Positions 45,130 through 54,906 are shown, numbered from the stretch's first letter. The stretch: 64,000 bases of DNA from Akkermansia sp. (GCA_017398355.1 JAFQGD010000058.1:25228-89227), one strand, 5' to 3'. The notes: generated by a model from the sequence alone, not told the origin. Numbers and translations: made by a program.

Positions 45130-46202
45130 AAAACAAGCTTAAATCTCTGCTGATACGCATACGCACTCGGCTACACACAGAACGGTATTATGCGCGTTTT
45201 TGGAGGCAATACGCTATGTGGTGGAGAAAACCGACAGTTTTTCTCTTTGGTGTCCCCTTTCATTCAAATTTGGGAGACCAGGCGCAGACATTCTGCATCC
45301 TGCAATGGATAGAAAAGCATCTTCCCAAGCACCAGGTGTGCATTACCATGCTCACCACTTTTACGGAACGACGCTTGCGCATCATACGCCGCGTATTCAG
45401 AAAGGGAGATATCCTGCTCTGCCACAGTGGCTACCACATGACAGATTTGTACAAAGAAAAGGATGTGTACGAAGCCATTGCTCGCATGTTCCCGGACACA
45501 CCGGTGCGCATCTTGCCACAAACCATTCATTTCAAGAAAGAAGAAAACGCGAAGTCTTGCGCGCAAGTATTCAATCACCACGGGCACAGCACACTGCTTT
45601 GCCGGGATGAGCTTTCCCACAAAATGGCGCAATCCCTCTTTTCCGCGTGCAAGCTTCACCTTTATCCGGATATTGTCACTTCCCTCATCGGCAGATTCCC
45701 GGTTCCGGCCCCGGAGAAGAGAGTCGGAGTTCTCTTCTGCATGCGCAATGACAAAGAAGCCTTTTATTCCAAAGAACACATTGCCCATCTCCGCGCAGAG
45801 ATAGAGAAACATTACCATACTGACTTATCAGACACGACCGTAGACATTCCCACAGAACACATAGCAGCCCACCGACAAGAGGTATTGGCCGATACCTTCG
45901 CAGAGATGGCGCGCTACCGTGTCGTCATTACAGATCGCTACCATGGTACTATTTTCTCGCTCATAGCCAATACTCCGGTAATCGTCGTTAATTCCGCAGA
46001 TCACAAGTTATCCTCCGGTGTTCGCTGGTTCCCGGAAAGCTTTAGCCGGCACGTCTTTTTTGCCGCATCTACCGCAGAAGTTCCTGATTTGGTTGATAAA
46101 ATCATGAACCAAGCGCCACCCGCTCCATTACCCCCCTATTTTGACGAAAAATACTACGGGAAGAATCTTGCGCACGCACTAGACCTGACGGATTATGTTT
46201 GA
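45126..46202 (+). CDS. Polysaccharide pyruvyl transferase family protein
   Basis: FLFGVPFHSNLGDQAQTFCI is the family N-terminal GDxA-type motif and YRVVITDRYHGTIFSLIAN is the signature near the C-terminus. HSGYHMTDLY is the middle motif. These enzymes add ketal-linked pyruvate from PEP to sugars of surface polysaccharides. The start overlaps the flippase stop by 4 bp, and the end overlaps the next gene by 8 bp. Confidence 0.87.
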   Translation: MKNKLKSLLIRIRTRLHTERYYARFWRQYAMWWRKPTVFLFGVPFHSNLGDQAQTFCILQWIEKHLPKHQVCITMLTTFTERRLRIIRRVFRKGDILLCHSGYHMTDLYKEKDVYEAIARMFPDTPVRILPQTIHFKKEENAKSCAQVFNHHGHSTLLCRDELSHKMAQSLFSACKLHLYPDIVTSLIGRFPVPAPEKRVGVLFCMRNDKEAFYSKEHIAHLRAEIEKHYHTDLSDTTVDIPTEHIAAHRQEVLADTFAEMARYRVVITDRYHGTIFSLIANTPVIVVNSADHKLSSGVRWFPESFSRHVFFAASTAEVPDLVDKIMNQAPPAPLPPYFDEKYYGKNLAHALDLTDYV

Positions 46203-47451
46203 AATATGCTCTTATCATGATTGTACGGGCTGCTCGGCCTGCGCGTCGATTTGCCCATTCAAAGCCATTCACATGCAAGCTGATGAATGGGGATTCAAGC
46301 ATCCGGCCATTGATATGAGCTTGTGCGTGGAATGCGGGGCGTGCAAAAAGGTGTGCCCGGCCCTCCAAAAGCCTACTCGCAAACAAAGATTAAATGAGGA
46401 AGCCTTTTACGCCGCATATCACAAGGACGAAGAAATCCGCATGCAATCATCATCGGGCGGTGCTTTCACAGCTCTGGCAGAGACCACCTTGCAAAGTGGC
46501 GGTGCAGTATGCGCTGCCGCCTTTGATGAACATTGCCAAAACGTGCGCCACATCCTCATCGAGGATGCGAAAGACTTACACAAGCTCCGCACGTCAAAAT
46601 ACACACAGAGCGATATGGGCTCTTGCTTTGCCGAAGTAAAAAAACGCCTCAACCAAGGAGACAAGATATTATTTGTTGGCACACCCTGCCAAGTCTCCGG
46701 GTTGCATCTCTTCCTCAAAAAAGAGTATCCCACGCTCACAACGGCAGACATCGTTTGCCACGGTGTTCCTTCGCCCCGCATTTTCCAAGATTACATCAGC
46801 TGGCTACAAAATAAACATAAAAACAGAGTCTCCTGCTACAACTTCAGAGACAAACGCTGGAGCTGGTTTCACTTCAACATGAAAGCTGGATTTGAAGACG
46901 GCAGCACCTATTACGGCACTTGGGAAGCAGATCCCTTCTACCGTGGCTTTCTGAATGATTATTTCTTGCGGGAATGCTGCTACTCTTGCCAATACAGCAA
47001 GCATCTCCGCTATGCAGATATCACTTTGAGTGATTTCTGGGGATACAGTAGCAAAGGTGGCGGCTTCCGGGATGATGACAAAGGCATCTCCATGTGTATG
47101 TGCAATACCGAAAAGGGATTATCTCTTTTCCGGCAAGCTTGCGAGCATCTCGTGTTCTGCACCCGGCCACGCGAAATGAGCCTTTCAAACGGTGCCTTCT
47201 CTCCCCGTTTGCAAAATTTGGACGACCGTACTGCATTTTTGCAGCATTACAACACAAATGGCTTTGCAAATTGCATCCCAACCCATTTTAAGCCGCTTCC
47301 CATCACCGGGCGAACCAAGCTCTTGTATCAATACGGAAGAAATAGTCTAAGGCTGAAATGCTTCGATTTCATCCAATGGGCAAAAAGCACAGTTCGCGCC
47401 AGCTTGCCATACAGAGGCCTTCGCTTCATCAAACGAAAAATCTTCAAATGA
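46195..47451 (+). CDS. FrhB-type iron-sulfur protein in the polysaccharide cluster
   Basis: Two 4Fe-4S clusters near the N-terminus (CTGCSACASICP, CVECGACKKVCP) are followed by the coenzyme F420 hydrogenase/dehydrogenase beta-subunit domain (SSGGAFTALAE, GTPCQVSGLHLFL). Such proteins occur beside pyruvyl transferases in surface polysaccharide loci of many gut bacteria. There they probably carry out a redox step on a sugar or flavin. The exact reaction is not known. Confidence 0.87.
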   Translation: MFEICSYHDCTGCSACASICPFKAIHMQADEWGFKHPAIDMSLCVECGACKKVCPALQKPTRKQRLNEEAFYAAYHKDEEIRMQSSSGGAFTALAETTLQSGGAVCAAAFDEHCQNVRHILIEDAKDLHKLRTSKYTQSDMGSCFAEVKKRLNQGDKILFVGTPCQVSGLHLFLKKEYPTLTTADIVCHGVPSPRIFQDYISWLQNKHKNRVSCYNFRDKRWSWFHFNMKAGFEDGSTYYGTWEADPFYRGFLNDYFLRECCYSCQYSKHLRYADITLSDFWGYSSKGGGFRDDDKGISMCMCNTEKGLSLFRQACEHLVFCTRPREMSLSNGAFSPRLQNLDDRTAFLQHYNTNGFANCIPTHFKPLPITGRTKLLYQYGRNSLRLKCFDFIQWAKSTVRASLPYRGLRFIKRKIFK

Positions 47452-48467
47452 CGACGCTGAGCACAGATTTCATTTCCATCATCATTCCTGTATACAAGGT
47501 AGAGGCCTATATACAGCCATGTATCGCATCTGTTATCAACCAGACCCACCGGCATCTGGAAATCCTTTTGGTGGATGATTGCGGGGATGATCAAAGTATT
47601 ACACTGGCAGAAGAACTGTTGCGCCCTTCCGGCCTGGAATGGAAAGTGCTGCGGCATGAAAAGAACCGCGGGCTATCAGCCGCGCGCAATACCGGAGCCG
47701 CACACGCGCAGGGCAACTACCTCTTTTTTTTGGATAGTGATGACTACCTAGCCCCGCATGCACTGGAAAAGCTGCTCCGCAAAGCACAGGAAACGCAGGC
47801 CGATATGGTATTCGGCAATTTGGTATATGATACGGATGGCGTGCTGGCGCCTTGCATGTGGACCCGCCAAAAGGATGCCCCAGCCCCCACAGACCCGCTC
47901 AATGCCCATGTGCGCAGGCTGGCTTTCCCCATGGCGTGGAACCGCCTCATCAAGCGGGATTTTTACACCAGCAGCGGGGTGTCATTCATAGAAGGTCTCA
48001 TCCACGAGGATGAACCTTGGTCTTTCTCGCTCATCGTTCGCACCGGCAAAGTGGCCTTTGTCCAAGCCACCACATACTACTACCGGCAACGGAGCGGCGC
48101 CATCACCTCGGAAAAACGCAGCGATTTTCCGCGTTTATACGGCAAATACGTATGGCTCAAAACCATTTCCGATGAATCTGCCGCCTTCGGGCTGAGCCGG
48201 CGAACAGATGTGCAAGAATGGTACCAAAATTGCATCCTCAATGTGCTGGATGCCGTCAAAGACAGCACCTGCACCGGCGCAGAAAAATACAGCATCCTCC
48301 ATAAACTCTTCACAGAACTGCAATTGCCGGAGCTCCTGACGCAGCGCAACCATCTTTTCCGTCTTGCCAAAGCCTGTTCTTTCTTGCTCCCCCGCTACCG
48401 CTGGATTAGCTTTTACCACCTCTTGCGGAAATTAAAAGCCAAGCTGGGCAGCAAGCGGCGCTCATAG
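47448..48467 (+). CDS. Glycosyltransferase family 2
   Basis: FISIIIPVYKVEAYIQPCI opens the GT-A fold. EILLVDDCGDD is the nucleotide-binding acidic motif, GLSAARNTGAAHAQGNYLFF leads to the DxD-type metal site LDSDDYL, and HEDEPWS carries the ED catalytic base. It transfers a sugar onto the growing surface glycan. The start at 47448 makes an ATGA overlap with the FrhB gene and matches the family N-terminus; upstream in-frame codons belong to the other gene. Confidence 0.93.
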   Translation: MTTLSTDFISIIIPVYKVEAYIQPCIASVINQTHRHLEILLVDDCGDDQSITLAEELLRPSGLEWKVLRHEKNRGLSAARNTGAAHAQGNYLFFLDSDDYLAPHALEKLLRKAQETQADMVFGNLVYDTDGVLAPCMWTRQKDAPAPTDPLNAHVRRLAFPMAWNRLIKRDFYTSSGVSFIEGLIHEDEPWSFSLIVRTGKVAFVQATTYYYRQRSGAITSEKRSDFPRLYGKYVWLKTISDESAAFGLSRRTDVQEWYQNCILNVLDAVKDSTCTGAEKYSILHKLFTELQLPELLTQRNHLFRLAKACSFLLPRYRWISFYHLLRKLKAKLGSKRRS

Positions 48468-48529
48468 CACAGCCTACTGTGGCGCCAGCAACGCCGTGAT
48501 TCTGTATTCCTCACCCCTTAAGCGCGCGC

Positions 48530-49138
48530 TTAAGCATGGTCATCATGTTCATGGTGGCATTGGCACTCATGCCCATGCTCATGGTGATGCCCACAGCTGC
48601 ATTCATGCTCTGCGGGGGGCTCATAGTCGGCATCCTCAATCTCCGGGGGCAGCGGTATTTCACCGTCTGCCATAGAGGGCTGCACCAGCGCCACCATATC
48701 CGGGTTCGAGGCCAATTCAAAAGGCATATTCCCCTGCGAATCATGCAAATTCTTGCGGGCTCCGGCCATGATGAGCATCTCTGCAATGCGCGCATATCCA
48801 TACCTCGCCACCACATGCAGGGGAGCTTGTCCATAAGCATTCTTAGCGTTCACATCTGCCCCGGTCGCTATCAACAGGGCAATTAAACCCTCATCCGGCT
48901 CTATACCCATTGCTGCCATTTCGGGGGAAAAATCCACCTCATCCTGCAACAACATCGTGGCGGCTTGCTTCAGTTCGGCGGCATCATTCGTCTGCGCCAG
49001 CTCAGCCAGGAAAAGCTGCACCGGTTCATCAAAGTCCTCCGGGTCCAAATCAGCCATCATTTCCCGCAAATCTTCAAGAGACACTTGCGGTTTTTCATCC
49101 TCGCCCACGGTTACACTATTCCATCCGATATCGCTCAT
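48530..49138 (-). CDS. Ankyrin-repeat protein with His/Cys-rich tail
   Basis: About 202 residues. An acidic N-terminal third (VSLEDLREMMADLDPEDFDE) precedes two or three ankyrin units (GLIALLIATGADVNAKNAYG; QAPLHVVARYGYARIAEML, then IMAGARKNLHDSQGNMPFEL). The tail HECSCGHHHEHGHECQCHHE, then HDDHA, is a strong metal-binding candidate. The start at 49138 is favoured because a TATAAT box ends 7 nt upstream and covers the alternative ATG at 49147. An 18-bp perfect palindrome overlaps the 3' end. Confidence 0.75.
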   Translation of the reverse strand: MSDIGWNSVTVGEDEKPQVSLEDLREMMADLDPEDFDEPVQLFLAELAQTNDAAELKQAATMLLQDEVDFSPEMAAMGIEPDEGLIALLIATGADVNAKNAYGQAPLHVVARYGYARIAEMLIMAGARKNLHDSQGNMPFELASNPDMVALVQPSMADGEIPLPPEIEDADYEPPAEHECSCGHHHEHGHECQCHHEHDDHA

Positions 49139-49145
49139 GCGCAGC

Positions 49146-49174
49146 ATTATACCCTACCCCTTGCGTTTTGGCGA
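49146..49174 (-). promoter_or_regulatory. Promoter of the ankyrin gene
   Basis: TCGCCA (49169-49174), 17-bp spacer, perfect TATAAT (49146-49151) on the minus strand. The mRNA would begin at or next to the ATG at 49138. Confidence 0.55.
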
Positions 49175-49236
49175 GGGTAAAAGGCGGCAGCGGGCATCTA
49201 TGAGCCTGGCTCCGGGGATCGGCGGCAGCTCAAAAC

Positions 49237-49728
49237 TCACCGCTGCAACACGACCAGCAACTCCTCCCGCAGTTCTCCGCTATCCGTTGACACAGCAGCC
49301 ATTTGGCAGCTCAACACATGCCACCCTTGCCGAGAGTGTACATTCAACGCGTGTGCGAGCGCATCTGCATCAAACCGCCCACCAAAGCAAGAATCATACT
49401 GGCTGAGCACCTTATACTCCGTGGGGAATCGGTGTTCCCCCGGGGCTTTGCGGGGTGTCTCAGCAGCTTTATGCTTCGGCGCAGTGGCTCGCTCCTCTTT
49501 CGGTTTCACCGTATGAGCCACGCACCCTTTCAGCAGCGATTGCTCCGGCGGTGTCAGGCGGGGCTTTTTGTGGCTGCGGGCTTGCGCCACCGTCAGCGTC
49601 TTCCCGGTGTGGGCATCTGCCAGCAAATGAGAATCTGCTATGCCGGGGCGCGCCAAGATAGCATGCAGCGGGTAGTGCTGACGACTCCAAGTATTGTTTT
49701 GTTCATCCAAAATATAGTAGCTGTTCAT
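49237..49728 (-). CDS. GYF_2-like plus DUF4177-like small protein
   Basis: 163 residues. The N-terminal ~50 residues (SYYILDEQNNTWSRQHYPLH; DSHLLADAHTG) resemble the GYF_2 beta-domain. A basic linker follows. The C-terminal half (EYKVLSQYDSC; LNVHSRQGWHVLSC) matches the DUF4177 pattern. No catalytic residues are visible, so it is probably a binding protein. Function unknown. Confidence 0.65.
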   Translation of the reverse strand: MNSYYILDEQNNTWSRQHYPLHAILARPGIADSHLLADAHTGKTLTVAQARSHKKPRLTPPEQSLLKGCVAHTVKPKEERATAPKHKAAETPRKAPGEHRFPTEYKVLSQYDSCFGGRFDADALAHALNVHSRQGWHVLSCQMAAVSTDSGELREELLVVLQR

Positions 49729-49836
49729 AGGGGAATGGGGGGATTCGCTGCCATTATGGGGCGAAGGGTATCGTTAGACAAGACCTTTCTACAACAATTA
49801 GTTGTGGCGCAACTCTCTGAAAACTACTTTTCCTGC

Positions 49837-49865
49837 TTGTCATCCTATCATTTCTTTACTATAAT
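49837..49865 (+). promoter_or_regulatory. Promoter of the GH84 gene with flanking inverted repeat
   Basis: TTGTCA (49837-49842), 17-bp spacer, TATAAT (49860-49865). CCTATCA (49844-49850) and TGATAGG (49870-49876) lie on either side of the -10 and could be an operator. Confidence 0.7.
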
Positions 49866-49916
49866 GATGTGATAGGCAGAGACCGAGTTCTCCTGCTTCA
49901 ACCTATCTCAGCGCAC

Positions 49917-52778
49917 ATGAAATCCCCCTTCAAGACCCTGCTCCGTTCGCTTTTCCTTGCCGCCACCATCATGGTCAGCTCACCCCCGGCAGAAGCCGTG
50001 GTCATTTACCCCCAACCGCAACACAACGGCATGCGTTCCGTCACCACTAGGGTGAAGGATGTGCAAGTCATCATGCGCAGCTCCGGGGATACCAGCGCCA
50101 TGTGGCAGCGTCTCCCCAAAGTGGCAGAGGGCTACGCCATCGACATCACCCCCGGCAAGCTCACCATCTATGCCAACGATGAAGCCGGCCTGTACTACGC
50201 CCGCCAGTCCATCATCCAAATGCTCTACAATGTGCCGGGTGCCACCTTGGCACACAACGATGTCTTTGCAGATAAAACCTTGCGCGAACTCATTCACCTG
50301 GGAGATTTGCCCATGGGCATCCTCGTCGACTGGCCGGATTTGCCCGCACGCGGCGTGGTAGAGGGCTACTACGGTGCGCCGTGGAGCTTTGAATCCCGCT
50401 GCTCCATCTTCCGCTTCATGGGCCGCAACAAGATGAACACCTACATCTACGCCCCCAAGGACGACCCCTACCACCACGGCGACGGCTGTTACCAACCCTA
50501 CCCCGCAGCCAAAGCTGCCGAGCTGCGAGACCTCGTGCAATACGCTCACAAACACCACGTGCGCTTCGTATGGGCCATTCACCCCGCCAACACCGTCAAG
50601 TGGCACGAAAATGACGGCAAAAACCAGCTGAATGCCCTGTGCGATAAGCTGCAACAAATGTACGACCTTGGCGTGCGCAACTTCGGCGTGCTGGTCGATG
50701 ATTCCAGTGGCGAAATCGGCAAACCGGAGCGCCAAGTGCAGCTCACCAACTACATCTTGGAAAACTTCATCCGCAAGCACCCGGATGTGAACCAAACCCT
50801 CATCATGTGCCCCACCGGCTACAACCGCAGCTGGACCAATGAGCGCTTCCTCAACACCCTAGGCAACGGGCTGGATAAGAGCATCCCCGTCATGTGGACC
50901 GGCAACACCGTGGTGCATGATATCACGCTCGATGGCCAAAAATGGGTCAACGAACACGTCAAACGCCCCACCTTCATCTGGTGGAACTGGCCCTGCAACG
51001 ATTTCAAGCGCAGCCGCCTCTCCATGGGCCGCACCTATGGGCTGGACACCTCGCACGAGATGAAAAACCAGATGAGTGGCTTCGTCGCCAACCCCATGGA
51101 GCATGCAGAAGCCAGCAAAGTGGGTCTCTTCGGCGTAGCCAACTACACCTGGAACATCGAGCAGTTCGAATCGCACTCCTCTTGGATTGCCGGCATGTAC
51201 CGCCTGTACCCGCAACACCGCGATGCCATGCGAGTCTTCTGCGCACACAATTCCTACCTATTGCCCAATGGCCACGGCTACTTCCGCGAGGAATCCGTAG
51301 AAATTGCAGAAACAGCCCAGCAATTCATCTCCAGCATAGCCGCCGGCACCCCGGATATGAAAGCCGTGCAACTGCTCCAGCTGGAGTTCGACCGCATGGT
51401 CACAGCCGCACGCGAGCTCAAACACACCCAAAATCCCATCGCCGGGCTCTGCCAGGAAATCCGCCCCTGGCTCGATCAATTTGAGCTCACCGGTGTGGCA
51501 GGCGCCTCCATCATGACTGCTTTCACCACCTCAGATGCCTACCTCTTCTACTACTTCTTCGACACCGTGCAAGCCCTCTATGATATGCGCACCATCACCC
51601 GTAGCGAGTGGTCCACGCAGGGCGTGCGCCAGGTGGATGATGTAGAGGTAGCAGCCTATGCCATGACCCCCGTGCTCAACGCAGCCTTCTCATACATGAA
51701 TACCCGCGTGTATGCCAACCTCTCCGGCCAGGAGCGCAGCGTGCCCAAGTTCACGGCCTCCTGCGGCAAAGCCAACGAAAACGCAGCAAAAATGATGGAT
51801 GGCCGCCCCAACACCTTCTGGTCCAACGATGGGATGCAGGCCGCAGGCCAATGGTACTGCTTGGACCAAGGCTCCACCGTCAACATCAACAACATCTGCC
51901 TCATCACCGGTGGCCCCCGCCACAATGATTACCCCGCCTGTGTGCAGTTCGAAATCTCGGATGATGCCACCAACTGGCGCCCCGTGGGTGCACCCCAATA
52001 CGGCAACCAAGCCATTGTCAACCTCTCCAAATCCCCGGAGCGTGCCCGCTACGTGCGCTTCCGTATCCTCACCCCGCGCCGCAACTGGCTTTCCATCTGC
52101 GAATTCGCCGTCAACCGCTCCCTGCCTCCCTTTGTGGATTCCAACATCCCCGGCAGCAATCTCTCCGCCTACAGCAACAAGAGCGATATCGGCATCAACC
52201 GCGTCATGGAAGTCAGCAAACTGGTGCCCAAGGAATACATCTCGCTGGAGCTACCCACCCCCATGCACCCCGAGTTCGTAGAAATCAACCTCGAAAACGC
52301 CGAGCTCGCCTCCTGGGCTAAAATTGTGCTCACGCTCGAATCCGGCAAGGAGGTCCAGCTTCAAGGCCCGGTCGTCAAAAACCGCTTCCATCTCAAGAAA
52401 GGCCAGTTGCCGGCAGAGCGAATCAACGCTCTGCGCCTCCTCAACAACGGCGAGCAAGAGCAGGAAATCAAGGTGACTCTCTTCCGCATCGGCATCACAG
52501 AGGATGCCTTCGATACCGATCCCCGTGTACTCACCGATACGGACATCGCCTCCACCTACTTCTGCTCCAAAGCTCCGCTAGATGTCACCCTCCCCATCCC
52601 GGAAGGTACCACTGAGCTCATCACCGTGGGCAACGCCAAGTTCGAGGTCACCAATGCCACGCTCACCAGCGATGGGGAGCACCTGCGCTACTACAAGCTC
52701 CACCCCGGCGCCACCTCCGTGCGCATCACCCACCCGCAAAAGCCGCACACCTTCCTCAACGAGGTGATTTTCAAATAA
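49917..52778 (+). CDS. Secreted GH84 beta-N-acetylglucosaminidase
   Basis: The start at 49917 gives a signal peptide (FKTLLRSLFLAATIMVSSPP, then AEA). A GH20b-like N-terminal domain comes first. The GH84 barrel follows with ARGVVEGYYGAPWSFESR, NTYIYAPKDDPYHH and the catalytic Asp pair in FGVLVDDSSGE. Further on are an alpha-helical region and a discoidin/F5/8C-like domain (about residues 600-740: ASCGKANENAAKMMDGRPNT). The enzyme removes terminal GlcNAc by substrate-assisted catalysis, probably from mucin-type glycans. At 953 residues it is within the bacterial range. The next gene follows after 34 bp. Confidence 0.92.
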   Translation: MKSPFKTLLRSLFLAATIMVSSPPAEAVVIYPQPQHNGMRSVTTRVKDVQVIMRSSGDTSAMWQRLPKVAEGYAIDITPGKLTIYANDEAGLYYARQSIIQMLYNVPGATLAHNDVFADKTLRELIHLGDLPMGILVDWPDLPARGVVEGYYGAPWSFESRCSIFRFMGRNKMNTYIYAPKDDPYHHGDGCYQPYPAAKAAELRDLVQYAHKHHVRFVWAIHPANTVKWHENDGKNQLNALCDKLQQMYDLGVRNFGVLVDDSSGEIGKPERQVQLTNYILENFIRKHPDVNQTLIMCPTGYNRSWTNERFLNTLGNGLDKSIPVMWTGNTVVHDITLDGQKWVNEHVKRPTFIWWNWPCNDFKRSRLSMGRTYGLDTSHEMKNQMSGFVANPMEHAEASKVGLFGVANYTWNIEQFESHSSWIAGMYRLYPQHRDAMRVFCAHNSYLLPNGHGYFREESVEIAETAQQFISSIAAGTPDMKAVQLLQLEFDRMVTAARELKHTQNPIAGLCQEIRPWLDQFELTGVAGASIMTAFTTSDAYLFYYFFDTVQALYDMRTITRSEWSTQGVRQVDDVEVAAYAMTPVLNAAFSYMNTRVYANLSGQERSVPKFTASCGKANENAAKMMDGRPNTFWSNDGMQAAGQWYCLDQGSTVNINNICLITGGPRHNDYPACVQFEISDDATNWRPVGAPQYGNQAIVNLSKSPERARYVRFRILTPRRNWLSICEFAVNRSLPPFVDSNIPGSNLSAYSNKSDIGINRVMEVSKLVPKEYISLELPTPMHPEFVEINLENAELASWAKIVLTLESGKEVQLQGPVVKNRFHLKKGQLPAERINALRLLNNGEQEQEIKVTLFRIGITEDAFDTDPRVLTDTDIASTYFCSKAPLDVTLPIPEGTTELITVGNAKFEVTNATLTSDGEHLRYYKLHPGATSVRITHPQKPHTFLNEVIFK

Positions 52779-52812
52779 AAGCACAGCGGCCACTCCCATC
52801 CCCCTCCGGTCC

Positions 52813-53673
52813 ATGAAACGCACAGCCCTCAGCATCCTGCTTCTTGCAGCACTCGGCCCCGCCGCCACAGCGCAGGTGGCGGAGCCCGCCCCGCAGCCGA
52901 CATGTCACCAAGCCACAACCACGCCGGAGCAACTGCTCCAAACCGCGCTAGAGGCATACAACACCCTCAGCGAGCTCCACGCCATCTGCAACGGCATCTC
53001 CCAAGATGACACCCCGGCCACCATCCGCGCCGCCACCGCCCGCCTGCGCCCGCTCTGTGCCCGGCTGCAAAGCCTCCCCACCCCGCAGCAGCGCCAAATC
53101 TGCCTACTGGCAGATGCCATCATCTGGCAGCAGGATTGGGTCTACTGCACCTACCTGGCAGAGCATGGAATCACCCTCGACCCTGAGGATAGCTGGGGTC
53201 TGGAGCTCCTTGCCCAACTGGCAGATAAAGCAAACCGGCGTATGCAATCCCCCCGCACCACGGCAGAAGAAAAAGCCGCATGGGGAGAGCTGCTGGCCCT
53301 ATTTGGCGGCAAAAGCGCCCTGTCCATCCCCCGCCAACTCCTCAACAGCCGCTTGGCCAAAGATTACAAAACGGCTCTCGCCTTCTTCAAAGACTTCTGC
53401 GCCGCAGTGGCAGCCACAAACGAAACGCAGTGCCTGCAGCAGCTCCAAGAGCAAGCCCGCGTCCTTGATTACCTCCTGCGAGGTGGAGAGGCAGACCGCC
53501 TCCGACTCACCCACCTGCTCACCGCCTTTGCCCAAGCCCGGCAAAACCTGCGCGCCGATGGTCTGCTCCGGCCGGATGAAACATGCCCACCCCTGCCGCT
53601 CAGCCAGGCCCGCGCACAAGCCCTCGAGCCCTTCTTCACCCGCCTCCCCGCCCTCCGCGAGCTCCTGCCCTGA
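52813..53673 (+). CDS. Secreted hypothetical protein behind GH84
   Basis: A signal peptide (RTALSILLLAALGPAATA) is followed by ~265 mostly helical residues rich in Ala, Leu and Gln. It has four Cys spaced as if for disulfides (TCHQ, AICNG, PLCA, QICL). No family was recognised. It probably shares the GH84 promoter. A periplasmic helper role is inferred only from position. Confidence 0.7.
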   Translation: MKRTALSILLLAALGPAATAQVAEPAPQPTCHQATTTPEQLLQTALEAYNTLSELHAICNGISQDDTPATIRAATARLRPLCARLQSLPTPQQRQICLLADAIIWQQDWVYCTYLAEHGITLDPEDSWGLELLAQLADKANRRMQSPRTTAEEKAAWGELLALFGGKSALSIPRQLLNSRLAKDYKTALAFFKDFCAAVAATNETQCLQQLQEQARVLDYLLRGGEADRLRLTHLLTAFAQARQNLRADGLLRPDETCPPLPLSQARAQALEPFFTRLPALRELLP

Positions 53674-53798
53674 GCCACCACCCTTCCCCCGCCACCTGCC
53701 ACAGCACTTCGCCGCAGCAACGCAAAAACCGGGACAAGGCACTGGGCCCTATCCCGGCTGTGCAAAAATGAATCTTGCAGCGCACGCGCACCTGTGGC

Positions 53799-54680
53799 TT
53801 ACACCAACTGGGCAATGAGCGCCTCCCTATCGCCGGGGCAAAAATCCATGGGCGGAATCTCCGGCAACGTGTAGCACCCGGCAGCCAAGCGCTTGCTCGC
53901 GCGGGCTGCGCACACCATCACCTGCGCCGTCAGCGCGGGATTGTTGATGCGCATCTCGAACTTGAAAATCTGGTTCTGCGTAGCACCGGACACACCCTTG
54001 CGCTCCATGTACACACCGTGTCCCATATCCCGCAGAGAATCAATATCCGGCACCTGCTGCACATGCGTCTCATCGTGGCAGAAATAATCATCCGCCTTGA
54101 TTGCAGCCTCCACCTCTGCAAAGGACGCTCCCTCCTCCAGCTGCACATACACCATGCGGCGGTGTACACCGGAACCCGTGGGAATCGTGAGCGAAAGCGC
54201 ATCCTTCACCCCCGCCTTCGAGCGAGCCACCACACTGTGCCCCATGCTCATGCCGGGACCAAAGTTCGTGTACGTAATCCCCTTGGGCGCCATCGCCAGC
54301 ATCATCGTGCGCATCACAGAATCCGAACCCGGATCCCAGCCCGCAGAAATCACCGCCACTGCATTGTTTGCCTTGGCCTGCGCACCCAAAGAACGGCGCA
54401 GCGCCACAATACCGCCATGGATATCGTAGCTATCCACCGTGTTGATACCCTTTGCCAATAGCGGCAGCGCCATCTCCTCCACGCTGCGGGTCGGCGTGCA
54501 AAGCAGCGCCACATCCACCGGCCCCAACTCGTCGATATCCGACACCGTCTTGATTCCATGCACCGGGGCGCTCCCCGCGCGGCGTACAATGCCTACTAAT
54601 TCCATATCCGGCGCGGCACGCAGTGCATCCACCGCATACTTGCCGATATTACCGTATCCGACAATGGCTACCTTAATCAT
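53799..54680 (-). CDS. ddh: Meso-diaminopimelate D-dehydrogenase
   Basis: It makes meso-diaminopimelate directly from tetrahydrodipicolinate, NADPH and ammonia, a one-step route to lysine and peptidoglycan. IKVAIVGYGNIGKYAVDAL is the NADP fold. LLCTPTR, TVDSYDIHG, SAGWDPGSDSVMRT and NFGPGMSMGHSVVAR line the active site. A length of 293 residues is slightly shorter than the family average (~320). Confidence 0.93.
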   Translation of the reverse strand: MIKVAIVGYGNIGKYAVDALRAAPDMELVGIVRRAGSAPVHGIKTVSDIDELGPVDVALLCTPTRSVEEMALPLLAKGINTVDSYDIHGGIVALRRSLGAQAKANNAVAVISAGWDPGSDSVMRTMMLAMAPKGITYTNFGPGMSMGHSVVARSKAGVKDALSLTIPTGSGVHRRMVYVQLEEGASFAEVEAAIKADDYFCHDETHVQQVPDIDSLRDMGHGVYMERKGVSGATQNQIFKFEMRINNPALTAQVMVCAARASKRLAAGCYTLPEIPPMDFCPGDREALIAQLV

Positions 54681-54748
54681 CTTCGTGATTCTTTCTGGCT
54701 TGCGTTGTTATTTTCTTGCAGCAAAGCATCCTGCCCCGCTGCGCGCGT

Positions 54749-54777
54749 ATTTTATCCCATTCCCCACGCCAACGCAA
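54749..54777 (-). promoter_or_regulatory. Promoter of ddh
   Basis: TTGCGT (54772-54777), 17-bp spacer, TAAAAT (54749-54754) on the minus strand. Confidence 0.55.
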
Positions 54778-54906
54778 GCGCAGACTTGCACATTGTCACA
54801 CTTTTTTAGAATTATTCCATTATGCTACTCCCATTCTTCCCCCCAACACCTCCGCAGGCGCAAAGCTTCGGCTCACCTCGGCGTAGCCCGGCAAAGACGG
54901 GCAAGC

